NCBI RefSeq assembly: GCF_003337235.1
Contig: NZ_QPJC01000005.1
Coordinates: 1 to 64,000, forward strand
Direction: 5' to 3'
DNA from: Halopolyspora algeriensis
GTDB lineage: Bacteria > Actinomycetota > Actinomycetes > Mycobacteriales > Pseudonocardiaceae
Length of the DNA: 64,000 nt
Below, piece by piece: positions 22,715 to 35,373 of this stretch. How positions within the stretch are numbered: the stretch's first letter is position 1; each line of letters opens with the position of its first letter. The position numbers and the translations under genes were made by a program. The notes under the pieces are model-generated. The model was not told where the DNA came from. It did not search any database and worked only from the letters and a program-made list of their open reading frames with translations.

Positions 22715-23593
22715 TCACAGCGGCAGGGGCACCACAGCACCCGTCGCCGCGCTCATCGCATCGCGCATCGCCTCCCGCGGCGCAGCACACCCGGTGAACT
22801 GCTCGACCTGGCCGAACGCCTGATGCAGCAGCATGTCCAGACCGGTCGCCAGCCGCCCACCCGCTTGCTGCACCGCAGTGGCCAGCGGAGTCGGCCAGGG
22901 GTGATAGATCACGTCGAGCAAGCACGCCGCCCCTGCCAACTCCCGGGCATGCACATCCACAGCACCGGCAGGCAGGGTGGAGACCACGACGTCGACCGAC
23001 GAGGAGGCTCTGGCCAAGTCCAGGGAGTCGAGCCGCTCGGTGCGGGTTCGCAAGCCGACCCGCTCAGCGGTCTGCAGGGCTTCGGCGGCCCGGGCAGGTT
23101 CGCGTACGGCCAGCGTCACCTCGCCGATCCCGAGTTCGGCGAAGGCCGCGAGTGCGGCAGCGGCTGTACCCCCCGCCCCGAGCAGCAAGCCGCTGTGCCC
23201 GGAGGAGAATCCGGCTGCCGAGCGCAGTGCCCCGGTCACCCCGTCGACGTCCGTACAGTCCGCGGCCCAGCCGCCGGGGCGCCGCACCAGGGTATTGGCC
23301 GCTCCGACCGCCACCGCTCGATCGGTGACCTCCGAAGCCAGCTCCAGCGCCGCACGCTTGCCCGGCATCGTCACCGACAGCCCCACCCACTCGGGGCCCA
23401 GTTCACCGGCCAGCTCGGTCAGGCCGTCCGCATCCCGTTCGATGCGCTCGTAGGTCCAGTGTTCCAGGTCCAGAGCGGTGTAGGCGGCACCGTGCAGAAC
23501 CGGTGACAACGAGTGTCCGACGGGTGAACCGACCACACCCGCACGAACGACTGTGGCCGGTGCCGGATCGGAGAACACGCCGTCAGATGGCAC
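22715..23593 (-). CDS. aroE: Shikimate dehydrogenase
   Basis: NADP-dependent reduction of 3-dehydroshikimate. Substrate-binding SLSP (residues 29-31), catalytic Lys79 in TMPGKR, GAANTLV, CTDVDG, the NADP loop GAGGTAAAALAAF, and LHQAFGQ near the C-terminus are all present. 292 aa from GTG 23593, which has GGAGG six bases upstream; another GTG lies one codon earlier. It overlaps the mltG end by 11 bases. It is separated from the other aro genes by the PTS module. Confidence 0.95.
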   Translation of the reverse strand: MPSDGVFSDPAPATVVRAGVVGSPVGHSLSPVLHGAAYTALDLEHWTYERIERDADGLTELAGELGPEWVGLSVTMPGKRAALELASEVTDRAVAVGAANTLVRRPGGWAADCTDVDGVTGALRSAAGFSSGHSGLLLGAGGTAAAALAAFAELGIGEVTLAVREPARAAEALQTAERVGLRTRTERLDSLDLARASSSVDVVVSTLPAGAVDVHARELAGAACLLDVIYHPWPTPLATAVQQAGGRLATGLDMLLHQAFGQVEQFTGCAAPREAMRDAMSAATGAVVPLPL

Positions 23594-24794
23594 CACGTTC
23601 CTCCGCCTTCTGCCGAGCGGCATTGTGCTGCTCGTTGGTCTCGGAGAAGCACGACGTGCCGTCCTTGTAGCACCGCACGAAGTATCGCCATTCGCCGGGC
23701 GTCGGGTTCACGGCCGCGTCGAGGGCCGCCTTGCTCGGCGAGGAGATCGGGGTGGGGGGCAACCCGGTGTTCTGATACGTGTTGTACGGGCCGGGACGTT
23801 CGCGGTCGCTGGGGTCGGTCAGCAGCGTCGGCTTGTCCAGCGGGTAGTTGATCGTCGAGTCGAACTGCAATGGCATACCGGTGTCGAGCCGGTTGCGGAT
23901 CACCCGCGAGACCTTGCCGAAGTCCTTCTTGATGGCCTCACTCTGGATCAACGAGGCTATCGTGAGGACCTCGTACGGCGAGAACCCGGTTCCCTCGGCG
24001 ATGGCGGGCATCCCTGCCGCCTGCAGCTTCGCCGCCGAGGCCTGCAGTACCGAGCTCAACACTTCTTCGGCACTGCTACCGGGCTGGACGTGGTAGATGC
24101 CGGGCATGATCAGCCCTTCCAGCCGGCGCTCCGCCTCCGCCGACGAGGCCGACTCGACGGCCCACTTCGGCACGCCCAGCGCGGCCAGATCGGCTTGCGC
24201 CGCGGTCGTGCGCATCTCCTCGCTGCTCACGCACGTGTCCGGCCCGCCCGATCCGGCACAGGTGGCCTCGGCCAGCAGGGACAGGATTCCCGGCACGACC
24301 TCACCGTTCGGCCTCGTCTGGTCCTCCAGCCGCATACCGCCGCGGATTTCCACCCGGCCCGCTCTGGCCTCGTCGGCCAGGATTCGACGCACGGCGGCTT
24401 CTCCGGACATCCGCTGCTTCATCAGGTAGAAGCCGGGCTGGATACCGGCGATCTCCGAATTCCCCTTGGCCGCCTCGATGAATGCCGCGGCACTGGCCAC
24501 GACATCCTTGTCGACCAGCGTCCGCCCGATCGCACTGGTGGTGTCGCCGCGTTCGACCTCGATCACCACTTCGCCACTGCCGGAGCCATCGTAGTCCTCG
24601 TAGCTGCCGATCCGCAGCAGTTGGCTCACCCCGTAGACCGCACCGCCGCCCACGATCAGCAGCGCGAACAGGCCCGCGACGGCGGTGACGACACGGCGAC
24701 GCCGCCTGCGGCGCAGGCGATCCCGCTCCTGCCTGCGGCCACGCTGCTGTGGATCACCGGATTCCTCGGCGAACAGACCGAGATCATCGCTCAC
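23583..24794 (-). CDS. mltG: Endolytic peptidoglycan transglycosylase MltG
   Basis: A membrane-anchored lytic transglycosylase (YceG family) thought to cut nascent glycan strands. A cytoplasmic basic segment (RRRRRRRR around residues 27-34) precedes one membrane helix at about 36-57. The LysM-like and catalytic regions follow, with the active-site Glu286 in [13 protein letters not shown] and the [18 protein letters not shown] signature. 403 aa. GTG start at 24794 overlaps the ruvX stop. Conserved order alaS-ruvX-mltG-aroE. Confidence 0.94.
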   Translation of the reverse strand: MSDDLGLFAEESGDPQQRGRRQERDRLRRRRRRRVVTAVAGLFALLIVGGGAVYGVSQLLRIGSYEDYDGSGSGEVVIEVERGDTTSAIGRTLVDKDVVASAAAFIEAAKGNSEIAGIQPGFYLMKQRMSGEAAVRRILADEARAGRVEIRGGMRLEDQTRPNGEVVPGILSLLAEATCAGSGGPDTCVSSEEMRTTAAQADLAALGVPKWAVESASSAEAERRLEGLIMPGIYHVQPGSSAEEVLSSVLQASAAKLQAAGMPAIAEGTGFSPYEVLTIASLIQSEAIKKDFGKVSRVIRNRLDTGMPLQFDSTINYPLDKPTLLTDPSDRERPGPYNTYQNTGLPPTPISSPSKAALDAAVNPTPGEWRYFVRCYKDGTSCFSETNEQHNAARQKAEERGAI

Positions 24795-25293
24795 GCAAGA
24801 TCCTCTCGTCCGGTCCGGCCACGGGCGTCCAGCCATCCCTGCAGGATCTCCACCGCAGCCGCCTGGTCGACCACGGCCCGCTTCCGCTTGCCGCGCACAC
24901 CCCGTTCGGTGAGCATGCGGCTGGCGGTGACGGTGGTGAGCCGCTCATCGCTGAACCGGACCGGAACCGGTGCCACGCGCGGTGCGAGCGCCTCGGCGTA
25001 GGACTGCGCCGCCTCGGCAGCGCTCCCGTGCCTGTCCGCCAGTGTCTTCGGCAGGCCGACCACGATCTCGACAATCTCGTATTCGACGACGAGTTCGGCA
25101 AGCCGGATCAGATCCGTGCTCCCCGCCTCGTCCCGCTTCAGGGTAACCAGCGGGGTGGCCAGCATGGGGGCCGGATCGCTCACGGCGATTCCCACACGTA
25201 CCGCTCCCACGTCCACGGCCAGCCGTCGCCCGGGGCCCGGATCGGCCGAACCCTCCGGACACCCGGGTCTCGCCTGCTCCTGATTGTGGTCGC

Positions 25294-25297
<4 letters not shown>
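24791..25297 (-). CDS. ruvX: Holliday junction resolvase-like RuvX/YqgF
   Basis: RNase H-fold nuclease of the YqgF family, essential in many bacteria and linked to rRNA 5' processing or Holliday junction cleavage. First catalytic Asp in [17 protein letters not shown], then IVVGLPKTL, the DERLTTVTA segment, and the last Asp in [11 protein letters not shown]. 168 aa; GTG start overlaps the alaS stop by four bases. Confidence 0.93.
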
Positions 25298-27978
<2,681 letters not shown>

Positions 27979-28058
27979 GGTGGTGTCCTTTACGCACGAA
28001 TGCGGGCGGCCGGTCGCGGTTGTCGGCGAGGCGCCTGTGGGAGTTCCTCGCGGAAGCC

Positions 28059-28421
28059 TCAGCGCCCCGCCCGGCGAGCTCGCCGAGCCGCCGGGCGCTC
28101 TCCGTCGCCGCCCGGCCGCGCTTCGCTCGAAGCGGCCCCGCCGGGTCGAGGCGTGTCGCCGATCTCCCCCCGCAGCCTGCGGCGGTCGGCGTCCACGCCA
28201 CTACGTTCGGTGACGGTCTCGTGAAGCTCACGCTCTCGTTCGGCCATCCCGGCGCGCACCTCGGCGCCGAAAGAACCGACCGCTCCGGCCAGCTCCCGCA
28301 CCGCACCACCGAGCTGGTCGGCCACTCCGACCGGCGTTGCTCGGCGAGCTGTCTCGCCGGCCTTGCGGCTCAGAGCGACTCCGGCGGCAACGCCGGCACC
28401 GAACCAGAACAAGCGCCTCAC
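28059..28421 (-). CDS. Small membrane protein, DUF6167-like
   Basis: A 120-aa protein starting with a short hydrophobic segment ([17 protein letters not shown]) and followed by an amphipathic region with [27 protein letters not shown]. It resembles the DUF6167 proteins encoded beside alaS in actinobacteria. The C-terminal third is Arg/Gly/Ala-rich and probably disordered. Function unknown. Its GTG start overlaps the stop of the DUF948 gene, so the two may act together at the membrane. Confidence 0.75.
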   Translation of the reverse strand: MRRLFWFGAGVAAGVALSRKAGETARRATPVGVADQLGGAVRELAGAVGSFGAEVRAGMAERERELHETVTERSGVDADRRRLRGEIGDTPRPGGAASSEARPGGDGERPAARRARRAGR

Positions 28422-28822
28422 TTGCGCCCCCTTTTCCCTCGGCGAGAATGCCTGCCCGCAGGCTCTTCCCTGCGTGTGCGGCGAGCGCGCAGGGCCTTGG
28501 TCACGCCGTACGAGAACGCGGCTGCCTTCACCAACGGGCCACCCAGTGTAGCGGTGAACAGCGAGGACAGAGCGGAGACGTTGCCACTGACCGACTTGGC
28601 GTTCGCCGTGATGCCGTCAACCCGCTCCAACTGCGTGTTGACATGGGTCAATGTGGTGTTCGCGCCGGTGAACAGCGGGTCGGAGTTCTCGTGCGCCTTA
28701 CGGATCGCATTGGTCGCCTCATCCAGCGTACGGCCGAGTTTGACCAGCGGAATCGCCAACAGTACGACCAGCAGCACGAATGCGCCCGCTGCGATCAGCG
28801 CGGCGATCTGCGTGGGCGTCAC
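28418..28822 (-). CDS. DUF948 membrane protein
   Basis: A 134-aa protein with a single N-terminal membrane helix (IAALIAAGAFVLLVVLLAIPL) followed by a long helical, coiled-coil-prone stretch (KLGRTLDEATNAIRKAHENSD), typical of DUF948. The basic C-terminus ends in GKRGRK. The GTG at 28822 has GGGAGG close upstream; an ATG seven codons earlier has none. It is fused by overlap to the DUF6167-like gene and precedes alaS, a conserved actinobacterial neighbourhood with no assigned role. Confidence 0.8.
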   Translation of the reverse strand: MTPTQIAALIAAGAFVLLVVLLAIPLVKLGRTLDEATNAIRKAHENSDPLFTGANTTLTHVNTQLERVDGITANAKSVSGNVSALSSLFTATLGGPLVKAAAFSYGVTKALRARRTRREEPAGRHSRRGKRGRK

Positions 28823-29028
28823 GTGCCCTCCCGGGTTCCACATGGTTGTTGAGCCACTGACACCGGGCGCGCCGGCCTCAGTGCTGATGATCCGGCTCAG
28901 GTTACCGCGCCCCCGACGGAGTGACGTGCACGGCTGGCTGAGTGTTCGACGGGCACGCACCGAGTGCGGTTGCTCATCCGGCGGAAAGGACGGTTTCCGG
29001 ATGGGGAAGCCGCGCAACCGTCCCGTCG

Positions 29029-29994
29029 TCAGGCACCGATCGGCGTGTGCGCACCCGCACCCGCGAGCACGCCGGTGACGTTGCGGGCGGCCAACACGGC
29101 CATGGCGGTGCGTGTCTCGGTCGTGGCCGACCCCAGGTGCGGCACCACCACCACGTTGTCCAGGTCGAGCAGATCCGGTTGAACCGTCGGCTCGTGCTCG
29201 AAGACGTCCAGCGCCGCACCGGCGATGGACCGCCTCCCCAGGGCGCGGGCGAGGGCCTGCTCGTCGACCACGGGACCACGGCTGGTGTTGACCAGCACCG
29301 CCGAGGACTTCATCCGCTCCAGGGCCGTCTCGTCGACGAGATGGCGGGTGGCCTCGGTCAGCGGACAGTGCAGGGACACCGCATCGGCCTCGTCCAGGAG
29401 CTGCTCCAGGGACACGTAGCGAGCCCCGAGCGCGGTCTCCACATCGGGGTCCACGCGGTTGCGGCCGGTATAGGTGATCTCCATGCCGAATGCGCGGGCC
29501 CGGTGTGCCACTGCCTGCCCGATCCGGCCGAGCCCGACGACGCCCAGTGTCTTGCCCTGCAGGCCGGTGCCGAGCATGAACGACATGTGCCACGACCAGG
29601 GCGTCCGCGAACGCAGCAGCCGCTCACCCTCACCGAGGCGGCGCGTGAGCATCAGCAGCAGACCGAAGGCCAGGTCGGCGGTCGCGTCGGCGAGCACACC
29701 CGGGGTGTTGGTGACCGCGATGTCCCGCTGCGCCAGGGCATCGACATCGACGTTGTCGTAGCCGACCGCGACGTTGGCCACGACCCGCAGTTGAGGCCCC
29801 GCCGCGTCGACCACAGCGCCGTCGATGCGATCGTGCACCATCGACACGATCGCGTGCGCTCCCCGGACGGCTTCGTGCAACTCCTCGGCCCGAAGCGGCC
29901 GGTCCTGCTCGCAGACGTGGACCTCACCCACCGAGCGCAGCTCTTCCAGCGCCGCTTCGGGAATCGACCGGGTCACCACGATCCGCCACTGCAC
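29029..29994 (-). CDS. D-2-hydroxyacid dehydrogenase (glyoxylate/hydroxypyruvate reductase type)
   Basis: NAD(P)-dependent reduction of a 2-ketoacid. It has the Rossmann motif GVVGLGRIGQAVA near residues 150-162, the catalytic Arg in NTSRGPVVDE, the Glu in DVFEHEP, and the His in VPHLGSATTETR. These match glyoxylate reductase-like members. Two GTG codons are adjacent (29997, 29994); the GGGAGG upstream is better spaced for the second, giving 321 aa. It is followed by 206 bases without a gene and is probably transcribed alone. The exact substrate is uncertain. Confidence 0.88.
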   Translation of the reverse strand: MQWRIVVTRSIPEAALEELRSVGEVHVCEQDRPLRAEELHEAVRGAHAIVSMVHDRIDGAVVDAAGPQLRVVANVAVGYDNVDVDALAQRDIAVTNTPGVLADATADLAFGLLLMLTRRLGEGERLLRSRTPWSWHMSFMLGTGLQGKTLGVVGLGRIGQAVAHRARAFGMEITYTGRNRVDPDVETALGARYVSLEQLLDEADAVSLHCPLTEATRHLVDETALERMKSSAVLVNTSRGPVVDEQALARALGRRSIAGAALDVFEHEPTVQPDLLDLDNVVVVPHLGSATTETRTAMAVLAARNVTGVLAGAGAHTPIGA

Positions 29995-30108
29995 CACTTG
30001 CCTCCCTTGCTGTCGAACACCCTCGTGCAGGGCTTCCGCATCGAGGAGCGACCACACCATCACATCTCTCGCGGGCTGCCACAGCCGCCGGGTCGGCCGC
30101 GCCCGAAC

Positions 30109-31506
30109 TCACCCATCGTCCGGAGTCTGCCCGCGCACGATGCCGCGCAGTTTCGGGACACGGTCGGCCAGCGTGCGCTCGGCACCGTGCCGGGTCGGTG
30201 CGTAGTACTCGCGGTCCACCAGCTCGTCCGGTGGGTACTGCTGCTCCAGCACCCCCTCGGACTTGCCGTGCGGGTACCGGTAGCCCTGCGCGTTGCCCAA
30301 CCTGCTCGCACCCGCGTAATGGCCGTCCCGCAGATGCGCGGGCACCGCCCCCGCCTTGCCCGCACGCACGTCCTCCAGCGCCGCGTCCATCGCCGCGATC
30401 ACGGCATTCGACTTGGGTGCCGTGGCCAGATGAATCGTCGCCTGGGCCAGCGCCAACCGCCCCTCGGGCATGCCGATGAACTGCACGGCCTGACTCGCCG
30501 CCACCGCACTCTGCAGTGCCGTGGGATCGGCCATGCCCACGTCCTCGCTGGCGTGGACCACGAGGCGCCGGGCGATGAACCGCGGGTCCTCCCCCGCTTC
30601 GACCATGCGCGCCAGATAGTGCAGCGCCGCGTCCACATCCGAGCCGCGAATCGACTTGATGAACGCGCTGACCACGTCGTAATGCTGGTCCCCGTCCCGG
30701 TCGTAGCGCACGGCCGCCCTGTCGACCGTGGCTTCGACCGTGGCCAGGTCGATCACCTCGGCCCCGGTGGATCCCGCGGCCTCCGCCGCCGCCTCCAGTG
30801 CCGTCAGAGCACGGCGGGCGTCGCCGCCGGCGAGCGCGACCAGATGCGCCTCGGCGTCCTCGGCGAGCCGGAAAGCTCCGCCGAGGCCACGCTCCTCGGT
30901 CACCGCCCGGCGCACCAGCTCGCGGACATCCTCGTCGTCCAGGCTGCGCAGCTGCAGCACCAGCGATCGCGACAACAAGGGGGAGACCACGGAAAAGAAC
31001 GGGTTCTCGGTGGTGGCCGCGACCAGCAGCACGGTGCGGTCCTCCACCGCGCCGAGCAACGCGTCCTGCTGGGTCTTGGAAAAGCGGTGCACTTCGTCGA
31101 TGAACAGCACCGTGGCCTCGCCGGAACGGCCGAGCCGCCGCCGGGCTTCCTCGATGACCGCACGGACTTCCTTGACTCCGGACGACAGGGCCGACAGCGC
31201 GACGAAACGCCGCCCGGTGGCCCGGGACACCAGCCCGGCCAGCGTCGTCTTGCCCGTGCCGGGCGGCCCGTGGAGCAGGACCGAGGCCGGGGCCGCACCT
31301 TCCACCAGTCTGCGCAACGGCGCGCCGGGGCCGAGCAACTCGTCCTGGCCGACCACTTCGTCCAGCGACCGTGGCCGCATCCGCACCGGCAGGGGCGCGT
31401 TCTCGGCGAGCCGCTCTCCCGCACGATCATCGGCCTCGGCGCCGAACAGGTCCCTCGCGGACGATTCCCCACCGAACAGGTCGCTGTCGAACAGGCCGTC
31501 ACTCAC
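30109..31506 (-). CDS. rarA: Replication-associated recombination ATPase RarA/MgsA
   Basis: An AAA+ ATPase acting at stalled forks and interacting with SSB. Walker [13 protein letters not shown] at about 96-107, Walker [11 protein letters not shown], sensor ATTENPFF, and the C-terminal MgsA region with GYRYPH and [13 protein letters not shown]. 465 aa from GTG 31506. A TAGCGT minus-10-like hexamer sits exactly seven bases upstream of the GTG, and there is no SD, so the mRNA may be leaderless. The N-terminal 40 residues with two DLFG repeats are variable. Confidence 0.94.
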   Translation of the reverse strand: MSDGLFDSDLFGGESSARDLFGAEADDRAGERLAENAPLPVRMRPRSLDEVVGQDELLGPGAPLRRLVEGAAPASVLLHGPPGTGKTTLAGLVSRATGRRFVALSALSSGVKEVRAVIEEARRRLGRSGEATVLFIDEVHRFSKTQQDALLGAVEDRTVLLVAATTENPFFSVVSPLLSRSLVLQLRSLDDEDVRELVRRAVTEERGLGGAFRLAEDAEAHLVALAGGDARRALTALEAAAEAAGSTGAEVIDLATVEATVDRAAVRYDRDGDQHYDVVSAFIKSIRGSDVDAALHYLARMVEAGEDPRFIARRLVVHASEDVGMADPTALQSAVAASQAVQFIGMPEGRLALAQATIHLATAPKSNAVIAAMDAALEDVRAGKAGAVPAHLRDGHYAGASRLGNAQGYRYPHGKSEGVLEQQYPPDELVDREYYAPTRHGAERTLADRVPKLRGIVRGQTPDDG

Positions 31507-31513
31507 GGTCCCG

Positions 31514-31519
31514 ACGCTA
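31514..31519 (-). promoter_or_regulatory. Minus-10 element for a leaderless rarA mRNA
   Basis: TAGCGT on the minus strand ends seven bases before the rarA GTG, so RNA would begin at or next to the start codon. No SD exists. No strong minus-35 is seen. Confidence 0.4.
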
Positions 31520-31671
31520 CCCGCCGGTCCCGACACGACGAAGACACCGGCCAACCCGGACGAGCGGGCCGGATCGAGCGCAACCAGCGACTCCGATTCG
31601 AGCGGCACGTCCTCGCCGCTCGGCGGCCGCGGACGGGCGCGGAAGCCCGCCGAGGGCGCGCTGCCGGGACA

Positions 31672-32877
31672 TCAGCGAAAAGCCGGATAGGTACGCAGTT
31701 CGAGCGCCCCGGAACCGAAACGCTCCACGAGCGCATCCACCACCCGGTTCGCGTACTCGGCGACCTCGGAGTTCCCCGAAGTTTCGGCATCGGTGCAGAG
31801 CCGCTTCCACCGCTCGGCGAGGGCAGTACTACGCCGAGGTGAGGGCATGTGGGCGGCGATCGGCGTGTCGGCCTGCCCGGCGCGGGGCAGGAACCACCAC
31901 GTCGACACCCATACCCACAACATCTGAGCCTCGAAGAGCCTCGGCCGGAGCACCTCGTCCTGATCCAGGTCCGGCCAGACTTCCACGACTTCCGAGCGCC
32001 AGGTCGCGAGCATGCTCTCGGCCAGATGCTCCGGCATCGCATACGAGCACCACGACGACGGGAACGGAAACTGGAGATAAGCCGCGTCGAGAGCGATATC
32101 GCGCACGCACGCCCACTCGAAGTCCAGAAAACGCGCTCCGTTGCCGGTCACCAAGCTGTTGTCCGGGCAGATGTCGGAGGGACTGAACGAGCGGTACTTG
32201 CTGGCTGCAAGGAGCTGCGCCGCCCTGTCCAGCCGCTCGGTCACCGCTTGCGGTATCGCCACGCCGAGGGTCTGCTCGATCACCTCCGGCAGTTCCGTCA
32301 GCGCCTGCCGGATGTCCTCGGCAACCGGATCCGTCCAGGAGGTCGCCCCGAGCCTGCGCATCAGCGCGTCGAAGTCGGCCTCGCGACCGGCCATCGTCGT
32401 GTGCAACCGACCCAGGGACCGCGCCCACGCCAGCAGCGCCCGCTCTGCCGCCCGGGGATCGTCGGCAAAGAGCACATCGGCCAGTGTGGAACCCCGTCCG
32501 AGGTCCTCCAGGACCAGCAGCCGACGGTCGCTGTCCTGGGCGATCAGTTCCGGACCGACACGGATCTCGGGCGGAAGGGCGGTGGCCAACTGGCAGCTCG
32601 CGGCCTCGTGCGCGAAGGGGTCGGAACGTTCCGTACCGGAGGGTGCCCCGTAATGCTTGACCACGAGTGTGCGTGGGAGCTCGAACGGGGTTTCGGCGAC
32701 CCGCACCCGCATCACGACCGAACGGTCGCTACCACCGAGATCCTCGGGGTCGGCGAGCCGGACCGGCGCACCCGTCCTACTGGTGAGCACGGATTCCGCA
32801 GTGCCGACGGTATCGGTCACTCCCGAACTCGCGGGGACACGAGCCTCCGGCGAGCCGGTGGTGATTTCCACGCTCAT
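31672..32877 (-). CDS. Aminoglycoside phosphotransferase-like kinase of unknown substrate
   Basis: A 401-aa protein of the APH/choline-kinase fold. ATP-lysine candidate Lys74 (LVVKHYG), hinge VLEDLGRG at 122-129, and the catalytic loop SPSDICPDN at 232-240. Asp235 and Asn240 keep the D-x4-N spacing, but the usual His two residues before the Asp (HxD) is Pro. The metal-binding DFE at 252 replaces the usual DW/DFG. It could phosphorylate a small molecule or be impaired. ATG start at 32877. The neighbours (rarA, aspS) give no hint to substrate. Confidence 0.72.
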   Translation of the reverse strand: MSVEITTGSPEARVPASSGVTDTVGTAESVLTSRTGAPVRLADPEDLGGSDRSVVMRVRVAETPFELPRTLVVKHYGAPSGTERSDPFAHEAASCQLATALPPEIRVGPELIAQDSDRRLLVLEDLGRGSTLADVLFADDPRAAERALLAWARSLGRLHTTMAGREADFDALMRRLGATSWTDPVAEDIRQALTELPEVIEQTLGVAIPQAVTERLDRAAQLLAASKYRSFSPSDICPDNSLVTGNGARFLDFEWACVRDIALDAAYLQFPFPSSWCSYAMPEHLAESMLATWRSEVVEVWPDLDQDEVLRPRLFEAQMLWVWVSTWWFLPRAGQADTPIAAHMPSPRRSTALAERWKRLCTDAETSGNSEVAEYANRVVDALVERFGSGALELRTYPAFR

Positions 32878-33127
32878 CGTCTCCAGACCCTACCGCTCTC
32901 ACCTGACATCTAAAGCGACCTCATCGGTTAAGTGACGCACGACAACCGGATTCCGCACATTCTCGGGGGCGACGGTCCGGGCGCCGTCCCCTTCCCACCG
33001 GTACGCCGACGAGGACGGCTCGGCAACCTCCGAACGGGCACACCATGCACCGAATCGGCGCCTCCTTCTGCCCCGTTCGGGTCTCACCCGCCGGGGCAGC
33101 CGCGCGTACGGCTGCTTCACCCTCGGC

Positions 33128-34942
33128 TCAACCTTGCTTTTCCACCATGCCCTGAGGCTGGACCGAGATACTGTCCGCCGGACCGGCAGCGGGCTTGGCA
33201 TCCACACCGGCTTCCTTGCGCTGTTCGGCCGTGATCGGCGCGGGTGCCCCGGTCAGCGGGTCGAAGCCCCCACCGCTCTTGGGGAACGCGATGACATCGC
33301 GCAACGAACCGGCTCCGGCAAGCAGCATGCAGATCCGGTCCCAACCGAAGGCGACACCACCGTGCGGCGGCGGCCCGTACTTGAAGGCCTCCAGCAGGAA
33401 CCCGAACTTGTCCCGGGCCTGCTCGTCCGAGATCCCCAGCACGTTGAAGACCCGCTCCTGCGTCTCGGGCCGGTGGATACGAATCGAGCCGCCACCGATC
33501 TCGTTGCCGTTGCACACGAGGTCGTAAGCGTTGGCGAGCGCGTTTTCGGGATCCTGGTCGAAGTCCTCGGACCACTCGGGTTTCGGAGCGGTGAACGGGT
33601 GGTGCACCGCCGTCCAGCGCCCGGTTCCCACCGCCACATCGTCGGTCTCGTTCGCCGGTTCGAACATCGGAGCGTCCACGACCCACACGAAGGACCAGGC
33701 GTCGTGATCGATCAGGCCGCAGTACTCGGCGATCTCCAGCCGTACCGCACCCAGCAGCGCCTGCGAGGCCGAACGCCGGCCCGCGGCGAAGAACACGCAG
33801 TCTCCGGGAGCGGCCCCCACGGCCTTGGCAAGGCCTTCGCGCTCGCTGTCGGACAGGTTCTTGGCCACCGGGCCGGACAACGTGCCGTCCGTGCCCACGA
33901 GCACGTAGGCAAGACCCTTGGCTCCGCGCTGCTTGGCCCACTCCTGCCACGCATCGAGCTGCCGCCGCGGCTGATCGGCACCGCCGGGCATGACCACCGC
34001 GCCGACATACGGAGATTGGAACACCCGGAAGGGGGTGTCCCGGAAGTAGTCGGTGAGTTCGGTGAGCTCGACGCCGAAGCGCAGATCGGGCTTGTCCGTC
34101 CCGTACCGGGCGATCGCGTCGGCATAGCCGATCCGCGGGATCGGCCGGGGAATCTCGTGGTCGGCGAGTTCACGCCACAGGGAGGTGATGACCTGCTCGC
34201 TCACCTCGATGACGTCCTCCTGGTCGACGAAGCTCATCTCGAGATCGAGCTGGGTGAACTCCGGCTGCCGGTCGGCGCGGAAGTCCTCGTCCCGGTAGCA
34301 ACGCGCGATCTGGAAATAGCGCTCCAGCCCACCGACCATCAGCAACTGCTTGAACAGTTGCGGTGACTGCGGCAACGCGTACCAGCTGCCCGGCTGCAGT
34401 CGTGCCGGAATCAGGAAGTCGCGTGCGCCCTCCGGAGTGGAGCGGGTCATCGTCGGGGTCTCCACCTCGACGAACTCGCGGTCCTGGAGCACCTTCCGTG
34501 CGATCCGGTTGACTTCGCTGCGCATCCGAATCGTTCGGGCGGGACCCGAACGCCGCAGGTCGAGGTAGCGGTACCGCAGCCGGACCTCTTCCCCGGTCTC
34601 CAGATGCTCGTCCAGCGGGAACGGCAACGGTGCCGATTCCGACAGCACCTCCAGGTCGGTGGCGGTGATCTCGATCTCGCCCGTACCGATCTCCGGGTTC
34701 TCGTTGCCCTCGGGCCTGCGCACGACCTCCCCGACGATGCGGACGCAGAACTCGGCGCGCAACCGGTGCGCGCGTTCGGCCATCTCCCCCTCACGGAAGA
34801 CCACCTGCGCCACACCCGAGGCGTCCCGCAGATCGATGAAGATCACTCCCCCGTGATCACGGCGACGCGCCACCCACCCACTCAGAGTGACGGACTGCCC
34901 GGCGTGACCGGCCCGGAGTGATCCGGCCTCGTGCGTGCGCAT
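33128..34942 (-). CDS. aspS: Aspartyl-tRNA synthetase, bacterial type
   Basis: Class IIb synthetase. OB-fold anticodon-binding domain at residues 1-110 ([28 protein letters not shown]), catalytic motifs with [30 protein letters not shown] and [17 protein letters not shown], a GAD insertion domain around 290-420, and the C-terminal [16 protein letters not shown]. 604 aa from ATG 34942; a GTG immediately upstream is an alternative. Actinobacterial relatives are often non-discriminating and also charge tRNA-Asn; the window does not decide this. Confidence 0.96.
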   Translation of the reverse strand: MRTHEAGSLRAGHAGQSVTLSGWVARRRDHGGVIFIDLRDASGVAQVVFREGEMAERAHRLRAEFCVRIVGEVVRRPEGNENPEIGTGEIEITATDLEVLSESAPLPFPLDEHLETGEEVRLRYRYLDLRRSGPARTIRMRSEVNRIARKVLQDREFVEVETPTMTRSTPEGARDFLIPARLQPGSWYALPQSPQLFKQLLMVGGLERYFQIARCYRDEDFRADRQPEFTQLDLEMSFVDQEDVIEVSEQVITSLWRELADHEIPRPIPRIGYADAIARYGTDKPDLRFGVELTELTDYFRDTPFRVFQSPYVGAVVMPGGADQPRRQLDAWQEWAKQRGAKGLAYVLVGTDGTLSGPVAKNLSDSEREGLAKAVGAAPGDCVFFAAGRRSASQALLGAVRLEIAEYCGLIDHDAWSFVWVVDAPMFEPANETDDVAVGTGRWTAVHHPFTAPKPEWSEDFDQDPENALANAYDLVCNGNEIGGGSIRIHRPETQERVFNVLGISDEQARDKFGFLLEAFKYGPPPHGGVAFGWDRICMLLAGAGSLRDVIAFPKSGGGFDPLTGAPAPITAEQRKEAGVDAKPAAGPADSISVQPQGMVEKQG

Positions 34943-35310
34943 CACGGGTATTGATCTCCTCTTCGATGGAAGTGTCGGGGAAGGGACCTGCCAGTGCGCC
35001 TTCCGGTATGGAGCCCATCCAGGTTAGCCAATGTCGCAGGCACACCCTTCACCAGGTTTCCTTCCCGCCGGACGGTGGCCGCACACCCCCGCTCGAACGC
35101 ACACGGGCGACTCCTCGAGCCACGAACCACGATTTCGCGGTTGCCGGCAATCCGATGCGGGCTCCGGCTCCTTTCCTCCCCGAAAGCGAGGCGAACGGGT
35201 CGGGGCGGCAGCGAATTGCGCGCCGGAACCCGCGGAGCGCAGAGCCCGGCACGGACCCGACCGAGCGGCGAGCACCGTGTCCGGAAATCGCCAGAATTCC
35301 ACCGCAGTCG

Positions 35311-35338
35311 TTGCACATCCGAGATTGATTCATTTAAT
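35311..35338 (+). promoter_or_regulatory. Promoter of the HTH gene at 35374
   Basis: TTGCAC (35311-35316), 16-base spacer, TTTAAT (35333-35338; five of six matches to TATAAT). This is one of the most consensus-like promoters in the window, in a locally A+T-richer patch. Confidence 0.65.
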
Positions 35339-35361
35339 GTCCGTGACGAAACAGGCGGACA
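35338..35361 (+). promoter_or_regulatory. Inverted repeat downstream of the HTH-gene promoter
   Basis: TGTCCG (35338-35343) and CGGACA (35356-35361) are perfect 6-bp arms with a 12-base spacer. They cover the expected transcription start and end 12 bases before the ATG, a position suited to autorepression. Confidence 0.4.
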
Positions 35362-35373
35362 CGAGGAGCAACA

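Larger units (their letters stand above)
34943..35373. other. Divergent intergenic region between aspS and the HTH gene
   Basis: 431 bases with no supported gene or tRNA. On minus a TAACCT (35026-35021) could be the aspS minus-10. On plus the right end holds the clear promoter 35311-35338 and an inverted repeat at 35338-35361. Confidence 0.5.
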
